Of a DNA stretch of 64,000 bases, positions 52,786-62,278 are shown one piece after another. Origin of the DNA: Neomicrococcus lactis (lineage in GTDB: Bacteria > Actinomycetota > Actinomycetes > Actinomycetales > Micrococcaceae). The notes under the pieces are model-generated. The model worked only from the letters and a program-made list of their open reading frames with translations. It made no database searches and was not told the origin of the DNA. The DNA is taken from contig NZ_JACHBL010000001.1 in assembly GCF_014200305.1 (NCBI RefSeq), forward strand, positions 186,001-250,000, read 5' to 3'. The position numbers were made by a program, and so were the translations under genes. Within the stretch, counting starts at the first letter, position 1. The number at the start of each line of letters is the position of its first letter.

Positions 52786-54708
52786 ATGTCTGATTTCTCC
52801 TCAGAAGCAAATACCGCAGTACGCGATGATTTGCGCAATGTCGCTATCGTCGCGCACGTTGACCACGGCAAAACCACCCTTGTGGACGCCATGCTTGGGC
52901 AGACTGGTGCTTTCTCTGATCACGGAGAAAAAGAAGAACGCGTCATGGACTCCGGTGAGTTGGAACGCGAAAAGGGCATCACCATCCTTGCGAAGAACAC
53001 CACCGTGTTCTACTCCGGCCCTTCGGCTGAAGGCAAAGACATCACCATCAACGTGATCGACACCCCGGGCCACGCCGACTTCGGTGGCGAAGTGGAACGC
53101 GGTCTGTCCATGGTTGACGGCGTTGTTCTCCTCGTCGACTCCTCTGAAGGCCCATTGCCTCAGACCCGTTTCGTGTTGCGCAAGGCTCTTGCCGCGAAGC
53201 TCCCCGTGATCTTGGTTGTTAACAAGACCGACCGTCCCGACGCACGTATCGATGGCGTTGTCTCCGATTCCATGGACTTGCTCCTGGGCCTTGCTTCTGA
53301 CTTGGCTGACGAAGTTCCAGATCTTGACCTCGACTCCGTGCTTGACGTCCCAGTTGTTTACGCTTCCGGTAAGGCCGGCCGTGCTTCCCTCGAGAAGCCA
53401 GCTGACGGAACCTTGCCGAAGGATGAAGACCTCGAGCCATTGTTCGCGGCCATCATGAAGCACATCCCAGCGCCTAAGTACAACCCTGAAGAAGTTCTCC
53501 AGGCACACGTCACCAACCTTGACGCTTCGCCATTCCTGGGCCGTTTGGCTCTCTTGCGTATCTTCAACGGCACCCTGAAGAAGGGCCAGCAGGTTGCTTG
53601 GGCCCGCCAGGACGGCAACATGAAGACCGTGAAGATCACCGAACTTCTTGCAACCCGTGGTCTTGACCGTGTTCCAGCCGAATCCGCTGGCCCCGGCGAA
53701 ATCGTTGCTGTTGCTGGTATCGAAGACATCATGATTGGTGAAACCCTCACCGACATCGACAACCCGAAGCCACTTCCGCTGATCACCGTGGATGATCCTG
53801 CGATCTCCATGACCATCGGTATCAACACCTCTCCTTTGGCCGGCCGCGTCAAGGGCGCCAAGGTCACCGCTCGCCAAGTCAAGGACCGTTTGGACCGCGA
53901 GCTCGTGGGTAACGTGTCCCTCAAGGTTCTTCCAACCGAGCGTCCGGACGCTTGGGAAGTTCAGGGCCGTGGCGAATTGGCACTGGCCATCCTCGTGGAG
54001 CAGATGCGCCGCGAAAACTTTGAACTCACCGTGGGTAAGCCACAGGTTGTGACCAAGGTGATTGACGGCAAGGTCAACGAGCCAATGGAACACATGACCA
54101 TTGACGTTCCTGAAGAGTTCTTGGGCGCTGTCACGCAGCTCATGGCCGCTCGTAAGGGCCGCATGACCTCCATGACCAACCACGGCACCGGCTGGGTCCG
54201 TATGGAATTCACCGTTCCTGCTCGTGGCTTGATCGGCTTCCGTACCAAGTTCTTGACGGAAACCCGCGGCGCTGGCATCGCATCGTCCTACTCCGGTGGC
54301 TACGAGCCATGGACCGGTGACATCGAATACCGCATCAACGGTTCTTTGATCGCTGACCGCGCCGGTGTGGCAACGCCGTTCGCCATGATCAACTTGCAGG
54401 AACGTGGCACGTTCTTCGTGGAGCCAACCTCTGAGGTGTACGAAGGCATGATCGTTGGCGAGAACTCTCGCGCGGATGACATGGACGTCAACATCACCAA
54501 GGAAAAGAAGCTCACCAACATGCGCTCTTCCACGGCTGATAACTTCGAAGGCTTGACGCCTCCTCGTAAGCTCACGCTGGAAGAGTCCCTCGAATTCGCT
54601 CGCGAAGACGAGTGCGTTGAGGTTACTCCGGAAGCTATCCGCATCCGTAAGGTCATCTTGGACGCTAACGGACGCAGCAAGGCTGCTCGTCAGCGCGCCC
54701 GTAACTAA
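52786..54708 (+). CDS. typA: Translational GTPase TypA/BipA
   Basis: A 640-residue ribosome-binding translation-factor GTPase. G1 is AHVDHGKTTL (about residues 22-31), the switch II region is DTPGHADFGGEVER and G4 is NKTDRP. Domain II and the TypA C-terminal domain follow (RGLIGFRTKFLTETRG). ATG 52786 gives the standard N-terminus; the open frame upstream to 52642 is not conserved-looking. It has its own transcription unit after the oppDF terminator. Confidence 0.95.
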   Translation: MSDFSSEANTAVRDDLRNVAIVAHVDHGKTTLVDAMLGQTGAFSDHGEKEERVMDSGELEREKGITILAKNTTVFYSGPSAEGKDITINVIDTPGHADFGGEVERGLSMVDGVVLLVDSSEGPLPQTRFVLRKALAAKLPVILVVNKTDRPDARIDGVVSDSMDLLLGLASDLADEVPDLDLDSVLDVPVVYASGKAGRASLEKPADGTLPKDEDLEPLFAAIMKHIPAPKYNPEEVLQAHVTNLDASPFLGRLALLRIFNGTLKKGQQVAWARQDGNMKTVKITELLATRGLDRVPAESAGPGEIVAVAGIEDIMIGETLTDIDNPKPLPLITVDDPAISMTIGINTSPLAGRVKGAKVTARQVKDRLDRELVGNVSLKVLPTERPDAWEVQGRGELALAILVEQMRRENFELTVGKPQVVTKVIDGKVNEPMEHMTIDVPEEFLGAVTQLMAARKGRMTSMTNHGTGWVRMEFTVPARGLIGFRTKFLTETRGAGIASSYSGGYEPWTGDIEYRINGSLIADRAGVATPFAMINLQERGTFFVEPTSEVYEGMIVGENSRADDMDVNITKEKKLTNMRSSTADNFEGLTPPRKLTLEESLEFAREDECVEVTPEAIRIRKVILDANGRSKAARQRARN

Positions 54709-54725
54709 TTACGGACACCACTGAC

Positions 54726-54731
54726 TACGCT
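54726..54731 (+). promoter_or_regulatory. -10 box before the small membrane protein gene
   Basis: TACGCT, a seven-base gap, then ATG 54739, favouring that start over the GTG at 54733. Confidence 0.4.
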
Positions 54732-54738
54732 GGTGTCT

Positions 54739-55167
54739 ATGTCTTCTAAGCCGTCAACCGCCTTCGCCACAATCCTTTATTCGATTGTGTGCGGGGCGGT
54801 TGCCGCTTTAATTGGCACTATTTTGCACGCGCAGATTCTCTACGTGGGCGATTTTCCCATCACGTGGGGCACTGTTGTCTCCCTTGTAGCCGCAGGCATG
54901 CTGTTTACCTACGTGGGCCTCAAGAGCGGCCGCATTTGGGGCGCAGCCTTGACGGGCATCGTGACGTATGTGCTGGTGGCGTGGTCCGCTATGGACCCGA
55001 ATAACCGGTTCATTGTCCCGACGGAATACATCAACAACTTCCCAGGCCCAGCTGTCGCTGGCGTCATCTGGATGTACGGCGTGGCCGTAGCTACTTTTGT
55101 TGCCCTCTTCGTGACGGCTCGAAAGTTGAAGAAAGAAAGCGCTGTGGCTGCCGGCGCAAACGCCTAG
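54739..55167 (+). CDS. Small four-TM membrane protein
   Basis: A 142-residue protein with four predicted membrane segments (about 9-30, 39-60, 68-88 and 110-132) and a short basic C-terminus. No family was assigned. Its 3' end overlaps the converging ArsR-type regulator gene by 4 nt. Confidence 0.7.
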   Translation: MSSKPSTAFATILYSIVCGAVAALIGTILHAQILYVGDFPITWGTVVSLVAAGMLFTYVGLKSGRIWGAALTGIVTYVLVAWSAMDPNNRFIVPTEYINNFPGPAVAGVIWMYGVAVATFVALFVTARKLKKESAVAAGANA

Positions 55168-55658
55168 TTGGCGGTCTGGTCCACGTGGTGGGCCACAAAC
55201 AAGGACGTGGCCAAGCCGTCCACTTCTGACGGACGCAAAGCGTATTCCGTCACCAAGTCAGACATGCGCTTGATGAACTCTTTCTGATTCTCTTCGCTGA
55301 GCTTCAGTCCCACGCGCATAACCTGAATTTCATCCGGAGACAGGCCATCAATTTCCTGCAAGAACGTCTCCACGAGAACGGGGGATGCGTCCGGAATTCG
55401 CGTGCCCCACGACTTCTTGGTGGCACGGTAGGGGACTTCCTTAGCGCCACGTTTGCCGCGACGTTCTTCTTCGGCCTCAATGAAACCATTGGCAAGAAGC
55501 GTCCGCACGTGATGCAGCGAGGTCGCTGGATTGATCCCCAAAAGGTCCGCGATCTCTTTGTTCGTGCGCGCTTTGTGCAAGCAGAGCCGCAGAATCCTGA
55601 GTCGAACAGGAGAGCTGAGAGCTCGGGCTCGTGCTTGGACTTCTTCGTCTGATGCCAT
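55164..55658 (-). CDS. Winged-helix (ArsR-like) transcriptional regulator
   Basis: A 164-residue protein. The winged HTH spans about residues 8-85: ARALSSPVRLRILRLCL, NKEIADLLGINPATSLHHVRTLLANGFIE, and a basic wing RRGKRGAKEVPYRATKKSW. The C-terminal helical domain resembles other actinobacterial helix-turn-helix proteins that lack metal-binding cysteines, so the signal is unknown. ATG 55658 (MASDEE) is preferred to starts further upstream. Confidence 0.85.
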   Translation of the reverse strand: MASDEEVQARARALSSPVRLRILRLCLHKARTNKEIADLLGINPATSLHHVRTLLANGFIEAEEERRGKRGAKEVPYRATKKSWGTRIPDASPVLVETFLQEIDGLSPDEIQVMRVGLKLSEENQKEFIKRMSDLVTEYALRPSEVDGLATSLFVAHHVDQTAN

Positions 55659-55708
55659 GCACTCAATCATAGAGCAAAGCCAATCACTTCGCCCCAATCA
55701 CTGAATCG

Positions 55709-55978
55709 TTACTTCTCCGCGCGAATTCGGCGTGGCGGTGGGGGAGGGACGGGTTTTGCCAATCGCACGGCGGAGAGCGGGACCGTGACGAGTCCCGAGC
55801 GGGTGGAGATCGAGACGAACTCGGACGTCAATTCCGTAATCGACCCCAGGGCATCCGTCAGTGAATGACCTTGGTGAGCTGCGGCGTCGTCCTCGGTTAA
55901 TGCGTAACGCACCACCCAACGTTGGCCCGCGGCACCGTGCTGCAGGAGGCGGGAAGCGGCGGGAGTCGGCGAAGTCAC
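55709..55978 (-). CDS. Small SH3-like domain protein (Rv0428c N-domain type)
   Basis: An 89-residue protein. RWVVRYALTEDD, ALGSITELTSEFVSISTRSGLVTVPLSAV and the ending RLAKPVPPPPPRR match the small beta-barrel domain found at the N-terminus of Rv0428c-like acetyltransferases. It stands alone here. It is divergent from fdxA. Confidence 0.7.
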   Translation of the reverse strand: MTSPTPAASRLLQHGAAGQRWVVRYALTEDDAAAHQGHSLTDALGSITELTSEFVSISTRSGLVTVPLSAVRLAKPVPPPPPRRIRAEK

Positions 55979-56056
55979 CCGCCTAGCTTACTCACGAGGC
56001 CTCGATGAGGACTAAGATGGCTAGAAGTATTTGGCATTCAGAAAGGTTTGTGAACC

Positions 56057-56377
56057 GTGACGTACATCATCGCTCAGCCGTGTGTTGACGTAAAGGACAA
56101 GGCGTGTATTGATGAATGTCCCGTTGACTGTATCTATGAAGGCGAGCGTTCGCTCTACATTCACCCTGACGAGTGCGTAGACTGCGGCGCTTGCGAGCCC
56201 GTATGCCCCGTTGAGGCTATTTACTACGAGGACGACGTTCCAGAGCAGTGGGCTGATTACTACAAGGCCAACGTCGAGTTCTTCGACGAGATCGGTTCGC
56301 CCGGCGGAGCCGCTAAGCTGGGCAACACCGGTAAGGACCACGCGCTCATTGCCGCACTACCTCCGCAGAACGCCTAA
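56057..56377 (+). CDS. fdxA: 7Fe ferredoxin
   Basis: A 106-residue ferredoxin. The N-terminal half has C-x7-C-x3-CP (PCVDVKDKACIDECPVDC), the second cluster motif is CVDCGACEPVCP, and a long helical C-terminal extension follows, as in actinobacterial FdxA. The start is GTG, with GAAAGG ten bases upstream. Its stop overlaps the dapC start (TAATG), a conserved pair in this phylum. Confidence 0.95.
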   Translation: MTYIIAQPCVDVKDKACIDECPVDCIYEGERSLYIHPDECVDCGACEPVCPVEAIYYEDDVPEQWADYYKANVEFFDEIGSPGGAAKLGNTGKDHALIAALPPQNA

Positions 56378-57486
56378 TGCTGACGCTGCCGGATTACCCC
56401 TGGGACACCCTTGCGCCTTACCGAAAGCTCGCTGCGGAGCACCCGGATGGCGTGGTTGATTTGTCAATCGGCACGCCGGTTGACCCCACCCCTGAGGTGA
56501 TTCAGGAAGCATTGCGCGCCGCGTCTGACGCGCACGGCTACCCGGGAACTCACGGTACGCCGGAGCTACGGGAAGCTATTGCGCAGTGGTATGTACGACG
56601 CCGCCGCACCACAGATCTGCAACCTCAGGACATTCTGCCCACCATTGGTTCGAAAGAGCTCGTGGCATGGTTGCCGCTTTTCTTGGGCCTCAAGCCGGGC
56701 GACATCATGGTTCGTCCTTTAGTGGCGTATCCGACGTACGACATCGGCGCCCTGCTCGTGGGAGCCGAGTCCATCGCGGCTGATTCCCTCGAAGACCTCA
56801 CCGCTGAGCAGCGCTCGCGCGTGAAGCTGGTATGGACCAATTCACCGGGTAACCCCACCGGAAAGGTCATGGACGTAGCTGCGATGCGTGCCCTCGTTGA
56901 TGATGCTCGTTCACTTGGCGCCGTGGTGGCAGGGGACGAATGCTACGCGGAACTGGGCTGGGGCGATTGGGAAGAGCATGTTCCCGGAATCTTGGAACCG
57001 GAAGTTTCCGGGGGAGACCTCACGAACTTGTTGTCCGTATACTCCCTTTCTAAGCAGTCCAACTTGGCCGGCTACCGCGCATCCTTCGTGGCGGGTGCAC
57101 CGAATTTGATGCCTGCTCTTATCAATTCGCGCAAGCACACCGGCATGATCATGCCGTACCCCGTGCAAGAAGCGCTGCGCGTGGCCATCGCAGATGATGC
57201 CCATGTGCATGCTCAAAAGGATCTCTACCGAGCAAGGCGCGAAGCGCTGAAACCAGCGCTGGAAGCCTTCGGTTTCGACGTTCACTTCTCCAATGCCGGA
57301 CTGTACTTGTGGTGCACGGCCGGCAAGGACTCCTGGACCAGCATTCAAGATTTGGCTGAACTGGGAATCATTGCGGGACCTGGCGTCTTTTACGGAGAGG
57401 CGGGTGAAGGTTTTGTCCGCGTTTCATTGACTGCGAGTGACGAAAGAATAGCGTCCGCTGTGTCTCGTCTGACGAAACGTAATTAG
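56377..57486 (+). CDS. dapC: Succinyldiaminopimelate transaminase
   Basis: PLP enzyme that transfers an amino group to N-succinyl-2-amino-6-oxopimelate in DAP/lysine synthesis. The 369 residues have the class I fold with SIGTPVDPTPEVIQEAL, SPGNPTGKVMD, GDECYAELGW and the PLP-lysine segment SLSKQSNLAGYRASF. Its position directly after fdxA, and the presence of dapD and dapE nearby, support the assignment. Confidence 0.93.
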   Translation: MLTLPDYPWDTLAPYRKLAAEHPDGVVDLSIGTPVDPTPEVIQEALRAASDAHGYPGTHGTPELREAIAQWYVRRRRTTDLQPQDILPTIGSKELVAWLPLFLGLKPGDIMVRPLVAYPTYDIGALLVGAESIAADSLEDLTAEQRSRVKLVWTNSPGNPTGKVMDVAAMRALVDDARSLGAVVAGDECYAELGWGDWEEHVPGILEPEVSGGDLTNLLSVYSLSKQSNLAGYRASFVAGAPNLMPALINSRKHTGMIMPYPVQEALRVAIADDAHVHAQKDLYRARREALKPALEAFGFDVHFSNAGLYLWCTAGKDSWTSIQDLAELGIIAGPGVFYGEAGEGFVRVSLTASDERIASAVSRLTKRN

Positions 57487-57515
57487 TGGCAGAGACCACG
57501 CTCGCGGTAGGTTAG

Positions 57516-57551
57516 CAGGGAATAGCTTAAGGTTCGCCTTCCCTGATTTTT
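57516..57551 (+). terminator. Terminator after dapC
   Basis: 7-bp arms CAGGGAA (57516-57522) and TTCCCTG (57539-57545) are followed by ATTTTTG, just before the gltA Shine-Dalgarno GAAGGAG. Confidence 0.55.
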
Positions 57552-57567
57552 GCATGAAGGAGCTTGA

Positions 57568-58848
57568 ATGACTGAGAACACTGCGCGACTCCAGTTCGCC
57601 GACAAGAGTGTTGACCTGAGTGTTGTAAACGCTGTCGAAGGAAACGACGGCTTTGCAATTGCTCCTTTGTTGAAGGAAACCGGGAACGTCACCTACGACC
57701 CCGGATACATGAACACTGCAGGCGTGAAGTCTGCCATCACCTACATCGACGGTGACCAGGGCATCCTGCGCTATCGCGGTTATCCGATCGAACAGCTTGC
57801 TGAGAAGTCCAGCTTCATTGAGGTCTCCTACCTGTTGATCTACGGCGAGTTGCCAACCGCAACGCAGCTCGAAGAGTTCGACACCAAGATTCGTCGTCAC
57901 ACCCTGCTGCACGAAGAGCTCAAGGGCTTCTTCGACGGCTTCCCACGCGACGCACACCCCATGCCAGTGCTGTCCTCTGCAGTGTCTGCATTGTCTACCT
58001 GGTACCAGGACTCGTTGAACCCGTTCGACCCAGAGCAGGTTGAACTCTCCACGATCCGTTTGCTCTCCAAGGTTCCTGTGATCGCGGCTTACGCTCACAA
58101 GAAGTCCATTGGTCAGGCTCTCCTGTACCCGGACAACTCCATGAACCTCGTGGAGAACTTCATGCGCTTGTGCTTCGGCCTTGCCGCGGAGCCATACGAG
58201 TTGGACCCAGAAATGGTCAAGATCCTTGACTTGCTCTTCGTTCTGCACGCTGACCACGAGCAGAACTGCTCCACCTCCACGGTGCGCTTGGTGGGCTCTT
58301 CTGACGCCAACCTCTTCGCTTCTGTTTCCGCAGGCGTCAACGCATTGTTCGGCCCAGCACACGGCGGCGCTAACGAAGCCGTTCTCAAGATGCTTCGCCA
58401 GATCCAGGCTGAGGGTATTTCCCCTGAGAAGTACATGGAGAAGGTTAAGAATAAGGAAGACGGCGTCCGCCTCATGGGCTTCGGACACCGCGTCTACAAG
58501 AACTACGACCCACGTGCCAAGATCATCAAGAAGGCCGCCGAGAGCGTCCTCGCGAAGTCTGCCGGTGGAGACGAGCTCCTCGAGATCGCCATGCGTCTTG
58601 AAGAGAAGGCGTTGGCGGATGATTACTTCATTCAGCGCAAGCTCTACCCGAACGTGGACTTCTACACGGGCATCATCTACAAGGCCATGGGCTTCCCAGA
58701 GAAGATGTTCACGGTCCTCTTCGCGATCGGCCGTCTGCCAGGCTGGATCGCTCAGTGGCGCGAAATGATGGAAGACCCAGAGCGTAAGATCGGCCGTCCG
58801 CGCCAGATCTACACGGGTTCTTCGCAGCGCGAATACCCACAGTCCTAG
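57568..58848 (+). CDS. gltA: Citrate synthase
   Basis: Condenses oxaloacetate and acetyl-CoA, the entry step of the TCA cycle. The 426-residue type II-like enzyme has GILRYRGYPIEQLAE, the first catalytic His in HADHEQNCSTSTVRLVGSS, the second in GFGHRVYKNYDPRA and the catalytic Asp in LYPNVDFYTGI. ATG 57568 follows GAAGGAG. A strong terminator follows. Confidence 0.96.
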   Translation: MTENTARLQFADKSVDLSVVNAVEGNDGFAIAPLLKETGNVTYDPGYMNTAGVKSAITYIDGDQGILRYRGYPIEQLAEKSSFIEVSYLLIYGELPTATQLEEFDTKIRRHTLLHEELKGFFDGFPRDAHPMPVLSSAVSALSTWYQDSLNPFDPEQVELSTIRLLSKVPVIAAYAHKKSIGQALLYPDNSMNLVENFMRLCFGLAAEPYELDPEMVKILDLLFVLHADHEQNCSTSTVRLVGSSDANLFASVSAGVNALFGPAHGGANEAVLKMLRQIQAEGISPEKYMEKVKNKEDGVRLMGFGHRVYKNYDPRAKIIKKAAESVLAKSAGGDELLEIAMRLEEKALADDYFIQRKLYPNVDFYTGIIYKAMGFPEKMFTVLFAIGRLPGWIAQWREMMEDPERKIGRPRQIYTGSSQREYPQS

Positions 58849-58888
58849 GCTGGACTAGCACCTCGTCCGTTGACGAGGTTGTGTGTTG

Positions 58889-58936
58889 GGGGTGGTGTGG
58901 TTCCCGGAAGAAATCGGGAACCACACCACCCCTTTT
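58889..58936 (+). terminator. Strong terminator after gltA
   Basis: Perfect 18-bp arms at 58889-58906 and 58915-58932 with an 8-nt loop, followed by TTTT. Confidence 0.9.
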
Positions 58937-58964
58937 CACGTTCTGAGCTGTCCCAGCCTTCACG

Positions 58965-59048
58965 CCACGTCGATGTGAGGCCACTTCTCCACCGCCACGC
59001 CTATGTGAGGCCACTTCACCACCGCCACGCCAGTGTGAGTTCATTTTG
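58965..59048. repeat. 30-bp direct repeats downstream of gltA
   Basis: 58965-58994 and 58995-59024 match at most positions (CCACG..., TGTGAGGCCACTTC, CCACCG). A third, partial copy starts at 59025. The remaining bases of the 333-bp gap 58849-59181 show only the terminator. Confidence 0.75.
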
Positions 59049-59181
59049 AGACAACTTTTCGCGGTTTTCTTGTAGAAATCCGTCCACGCATCGAGGGGAA
59101 TTGAAGGGTGGTTGTCGAGAAACGGCCTCACATGAGGTGCGGGCGGCTCGTGGGCCGTGGACATGGATCGGCGGAGGAGTC

Positions 59182-60033
59182 CTAACCGTCGCCGTTAGAG
59201 CGGGCGAGGGTAATGACCACGACGCCGTTGTCTGTGTTGGCATTGCGCCATCCTTGCGCGCGGCGATCCCATTGCAGGCCAGCATTGGAGACCGTGATGG
59301 TGGAATCGGCTTTGGCGTTGGCGACGGCCCATTGCGCTACGGACCAGCCAAGGTTGTTGGACGCTCTCACGTGGACTTCGTTTCCGAGCGCCTCAGCGTT
59401 GATGTTCTGCGAGCCATATTGCTCTTCCAAGTTCTTGATGACCTTTTGAGGATCTCCAGCGGTCTCTGTGCGCTTGAGAATGCAATTGAGAGCTGCGGGG
59501 GAGTTGCCCGTCAATGCAGAAGCGTACGCGCGGCCCTCTGGCTCGTGATCAGCGTAGGCGCGTGGATAGGCAGAGCGCTGAACCTTTTGCGCTGCTTCGG
59601 TCACGTCCATGGACTTGTAGTCGAACTTTTCGAGTTCTTGATAGAACCGGTTGGCGGCGTAGACGGGGTTCATGATTTGGGCTTCAGTACCCCACCCTTG
59701 GGAAGGTCGTTGCTGGAAGAGACCGCGAGAGTCCGGGCCGGCGTCGTCGCCGTAGTCGATATTGCGCAGCTTAGATTCCTGGACGGCCGTAGCGATGCCG
59801 ATGGTGGCTGCGCGAGCCTGGAGGCCGCGGTCAATGGAGACAGCAGCGATGAGGGCGGCGTTGGATGACTGCTCAGGATCCAGGCGGTGTTCGTCTGGGC
59901 CAATGGCAACGGTGCATCGTTCCATCAGCAAGGTCTGTTGCTGTTCGAGGAAAGAGGAAGCGGCCCAGATTCCTCCCGCGATGATTCCTGCTGACAGCAC
60001 GATGGCAGTCGCGGCTCGAGTTCTACGTTTCAT
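59182..60033 (-). CDS. Membrane-anchored lysozyme-like (lytic transglycosylase-type) protein
   Basis: A 283-residue protein with one N-terminal membrane segment (about 8-28) and an extracytoplasmic region. It has AATIGIATAVQESKLRNIDYGDDAGPDSRGLFQQRPSQGWGT, in which the Glu of AVQESKL and the GLFQQ element match the active-site area of SLT/lysozyme-fold proteins. The C-terminal 60 residues are a separate small domain. Homologues are often mislabelled as heavy-metal transporters. A role in cell-wall turnover is inferred. Confidence 0.65.
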   Translation of the reverse strand: MKRRTRAATAIVLSAGIIAGGIWAASSFLEQQQTLLMERCTVAIGPDEHRLDPEQSSNAALIAAVSIDRGLQARAATIGIATAVQESKLRNIDYGDDAGPDSRGLFQQRPSQGWGTEAQIMNPVYAANRFYQELEKFDYKSMDVTEAAQKVQRSAYPRAYADHEPEGRAYASALTGNSPAALNCILKRTETAGDPQKVIKNLEEQYGSQNINAEALGNEVHVRASNNLGWSVAQWAVANAKADSTITVSNAGLQWDRRAQGWRNANTDNGVVVITLARSNGDG

Positions 60034-60133
60034 AAGTGGCAGTCAAAGTAGCTTTCAAAACGGAGTCGGGGAGCGCCGTCGTACTCAAGAAAAGTACGGG
60101 ACGCACCCCCACAGCGTATTCGGTTTGAGCGAA

Positions 60134-61093
60134 TTAGTTGGCGTGCAAAGCCGAGTTCAACTCGACTTCCTGACCCTCGCGCGGGAGAGCCTCGATGGCG
60201 CCAGTGGTGGAATTGCGGCGGAACAAGAGGTTGGAGACGCCGGAGAGCTCGGCAGCCTTGACCGTCTTGCCCTGAACGGTGACGCGCGAACCTGCGGTCA
60301 CGTAGAGGCCAGCCTCGACGACGCAATCGTTGCCGATGGAGATGCCAACGCCGGAGTTTGCGCCGAGCAACACGCGCTCGCCAATGATGATCTTTTCCTT
60401 GCCGCCACCGGAGAGGGTGCCCATGATGGATGCGCCGCCGCCAATGTCGGAGCCGTCGCCCACCACTACGGAAGCCGAAATGCGGCCCTCAACCATGGAG
60501 GTGCCCAAGGTACCCGCGTTGAAGTTCACGAAGCCTTCGTGCATGACCGTGGTGCCCTCGGCGAGGTGAGCGCCCAAGCGAACGCGGTCAGCGTCGCCGA
60601 TGCGGACGCCAGAAGGGATCACGTAGTCCACCATGCGTGGGAACTTATCCACGCCGTACACGGTCAGCGTGCCGCGGCGCTTGAGGCGCAGACGCGTCAT
60701 CTCGAAGTCCTGTACCGAGCATGGGCCAGCGCTGGTCCACACCACGTTGGTGAGGAGGCCGAAGATGCCGTCCAGGTTGATGGTGTTTGGATGAACCAAA
60801 CGGTGGGAGAGTGCGTGGAGGCGCAACCAGGCGTCGGCGGTGTCGGCCGGGGCTACGTTGCCATCGACCTCCAACTTGATGACTTCTTGGCGCGTGCCGC
60901 GGTCTGGATCTTCGTCAGCGTTCGCACGCAATTCGCTCTCGAGGTTCTCAGCCTCTTCGAGTCCACCGAGCACCGGCGCTGGGAACCAGACGTCCAGTAC
61001 AGAACCGTCTGCCGCGTAGGTGGCGAGGCCGTAGCCGGAAATGATCTTGAGCTCGTTCGTGGACACAGCGGAAGCAAGAGGCGTTGTAGTCAT
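60134..61093 (-). CDS. dapD: Tetrahydrodipicolinate N-succinyltransferase
   Basis: Succinylates tetrahydrodipicolinate in DAP/lysine synthesis. The 319-residue actinobacterial-type enzyme has the N-terminal domain [23 protein letters not shown] and a left-handed beta-helix of hexapeptide repeats (about 155-270; [44 protein letters not shown]-like). It is divergent from dapE, with 59 bp between starts. Confidence 0.95.
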   Translation of the reverse strand: MTTTPLASAVSTNELKIISGYGLATYAADGSVLDVWFPAPVLGGLEEAENLESELRANADEDPDRGTRQEVIKLEVDGNVAPADTADAWLRLHALSHRLVHPNTINLDGIFGLLTNVVWTSAGPCSVQDFEMTRLRLKRRGTLTVYGVDKFPRMVDYVIPSGVRIGDADRVRLGAHLAEGTTVMHEGFVNFNAGTLGTSMVEGRISASVVVGDGSDIGGGASIMGTLSGGGKEKIIIGERVLLGANSGVGISIGNDCVVEAGLYVTAGSRVTVQGKTVKAAELSGVSNLLFRRNSTTGAIEALPREGQEVELNSALHAN

Positions 61094-61099
61094 GGCTCT

Positions 61100-61105
61100 A
61101 TTCTA
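61100..61105 (-). promoter_or_regulatory. -10 box of a leaderless promoter for dapD
   Basis: On the minus strand TAGAAT is followed by six bases and the ATG of dapD at 61093. Confidence 0.5.
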
Positions 61106-61152
61106 AGTGAGCCACCTCTAAGCTAGAGATCTAGCCACCCTCGGAGGAACGT

Positions 61153-62274
61153 GTGAATAGCCACCCCAACAACGCTGCGCCGCTGTCTTTGGACCTCACT
61201 CAGGACGTTGCAGACCTCACCGCGCAGCTCATGGATATCGAATCAGTGAGCGGAAACGAGCGGGCGATCGCCGACGCAGTGGAAGCCAGTTTGCGAGCCT
61301 TGCCGCACCTTGAAGTAGTTCGAGACGGCGACACCGTCATGGCCCGAACCCAGCTGAATCGCGGTGAACGCGTCATTTTGGCGGGTCACCTGGACACCGT
61401 GCCTTTGCCAGAGCCTGCCCCCGAAGGTGCCGAGCCTCGTCGTGGCACCGTGCCCTCTCAGTGGGTAGGGGAGACGCTCTACGGTCGCGGCGCCACGGAC
61501 ATGAAGGGTGGCGTGGCAGTGCAGCTCGCCATCGCTGCGAGCATCACTGAACCTGTTCGGGACATTACGTTTATTTTTTACGATCATGAAGAAGTTGAAG
61601 CGTCGCTGTCCGGCTTGGGCCGTGTCGCGAAGAGCCTGCCGGAATGGCTCAAAGCGGATTTCGCGGTGCTTCTGGAACCAACCAACGGCGACGTCGAGGG
61701 CGGCTGCAACGGCACCACTCGTTTTGTCGCCCGCACCCACGGCCTACGCGCTCACTCGGCACGCGCCTGGCGCGGCAAGAACGCCATCCACGGTGCCGCT
61801 GAGATCCTCACTCGCTTGGCCGAGCACGAGCCGCTCACACGCACCGTTGAGGGCTTGGAGTTCCGTGAGTCCTTGAACGCCGTCCGCATCTCCGGCGGCG
61901 TGGCCGGCAACGTCATTCCAGACGCGTGCGAGATCGAGATTAACTACCGCTTCGCTCCATCGTTGACAGTGGACGACGCCGAAGCTTACGTTCGCGAGCT
62001 ATTGTCCGGTTTCGATGTGGTGCGGACAGATGCGGCGCCGGGTGCGCGGCCAGGTTTGGACCGGCCGGCTGCGGCTGCGTTCGTGGCGGCGGTAGGGTCC
62101 GAGCCAAAGCCGAAGTACGGCTGGACGGACGTGGCACGCTTTTCCGAGCTGGGAATCCCGGCCGTGAACTTTGGGCCGGGCGATTCTTTGCTGGCTCACA
62201 CTGACGATGAAAACGTCAAAGCCGCGGACATTCGGAAATGTCTCGCGGCTTTGACTCGTTGGTTGTCTAGCTAG
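61153..62274 (+). CDS. dapE: Succinyl-diaminopimelate desuccinylase
   Basis: Zinc-dependent M20 peptidase-family enzyme releasing succinate from N-succinyl-LL-DAP. The 373 residues contain the metal ligands in AGHLDTVP and GATDMKGG, the catalytic Glu pair in YDHEEVEA, a Glu ligand in LLEPTNGDVEGG and a C-terminal His in SLLAHTDDENV. The start is GTG, with GGAGG-like AGGAACG upstream. It is convergent with gluD, 4 nt between the stops. Confidence 0.94.
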   Translation: MNSHPNNAAPLSLDLTQDVADLTAQLMDIESVSGNERAIADAVEASLRALPHLEVVRDGDTVMARTQLNRGERVILAGHLDTVPLPEPAPEGAEPRRGTVPSQWVGETLYGRGATDMKGGVAVQLAIAASITEPVRDITFIFYDHEEVEASLSGLGRVAKSLPEWLKADFAVLLEPTNGDVEGGCNGTTRFVARTHGLRAHSARAWRGKNAIHGAAEILTRLAEHEPLTRTVEGLEFRESLNAVRISGGVAGNVIPDACEIEINYRFAPSLTVDDAEAYVRELLSGFDVVRTDAAPGARPGLDRPAAAAFVAAVGSEPKPKYGWTDVARFSELGIPAVNFGPGDSLLAHTDDENVKAADIRKCLAALTRWLSS

Positions 62275-62278
62275 GTTC

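Noticed and set aside
52801-54183. 460-codon open frame on the minus strand within typA
   Set aside because: It is exactly antisense to the highly conserved typA gene and its translation is His/Val-rich without any domain; a codon-bias shadow.
57424-58488. 354-codon minus-strand open frame
   Set aside because: Antisense to gltA.
58965-59048. CRISPR array
   Set aside because: Units are contiguous with no spacers and only two and a half copies.
59762-61126. 454-codon plus-strand open frame across the lysozyme-like gene and dapD
   Set aside because: Antisense to dapD and the preceding gene; no recognisable motifs.
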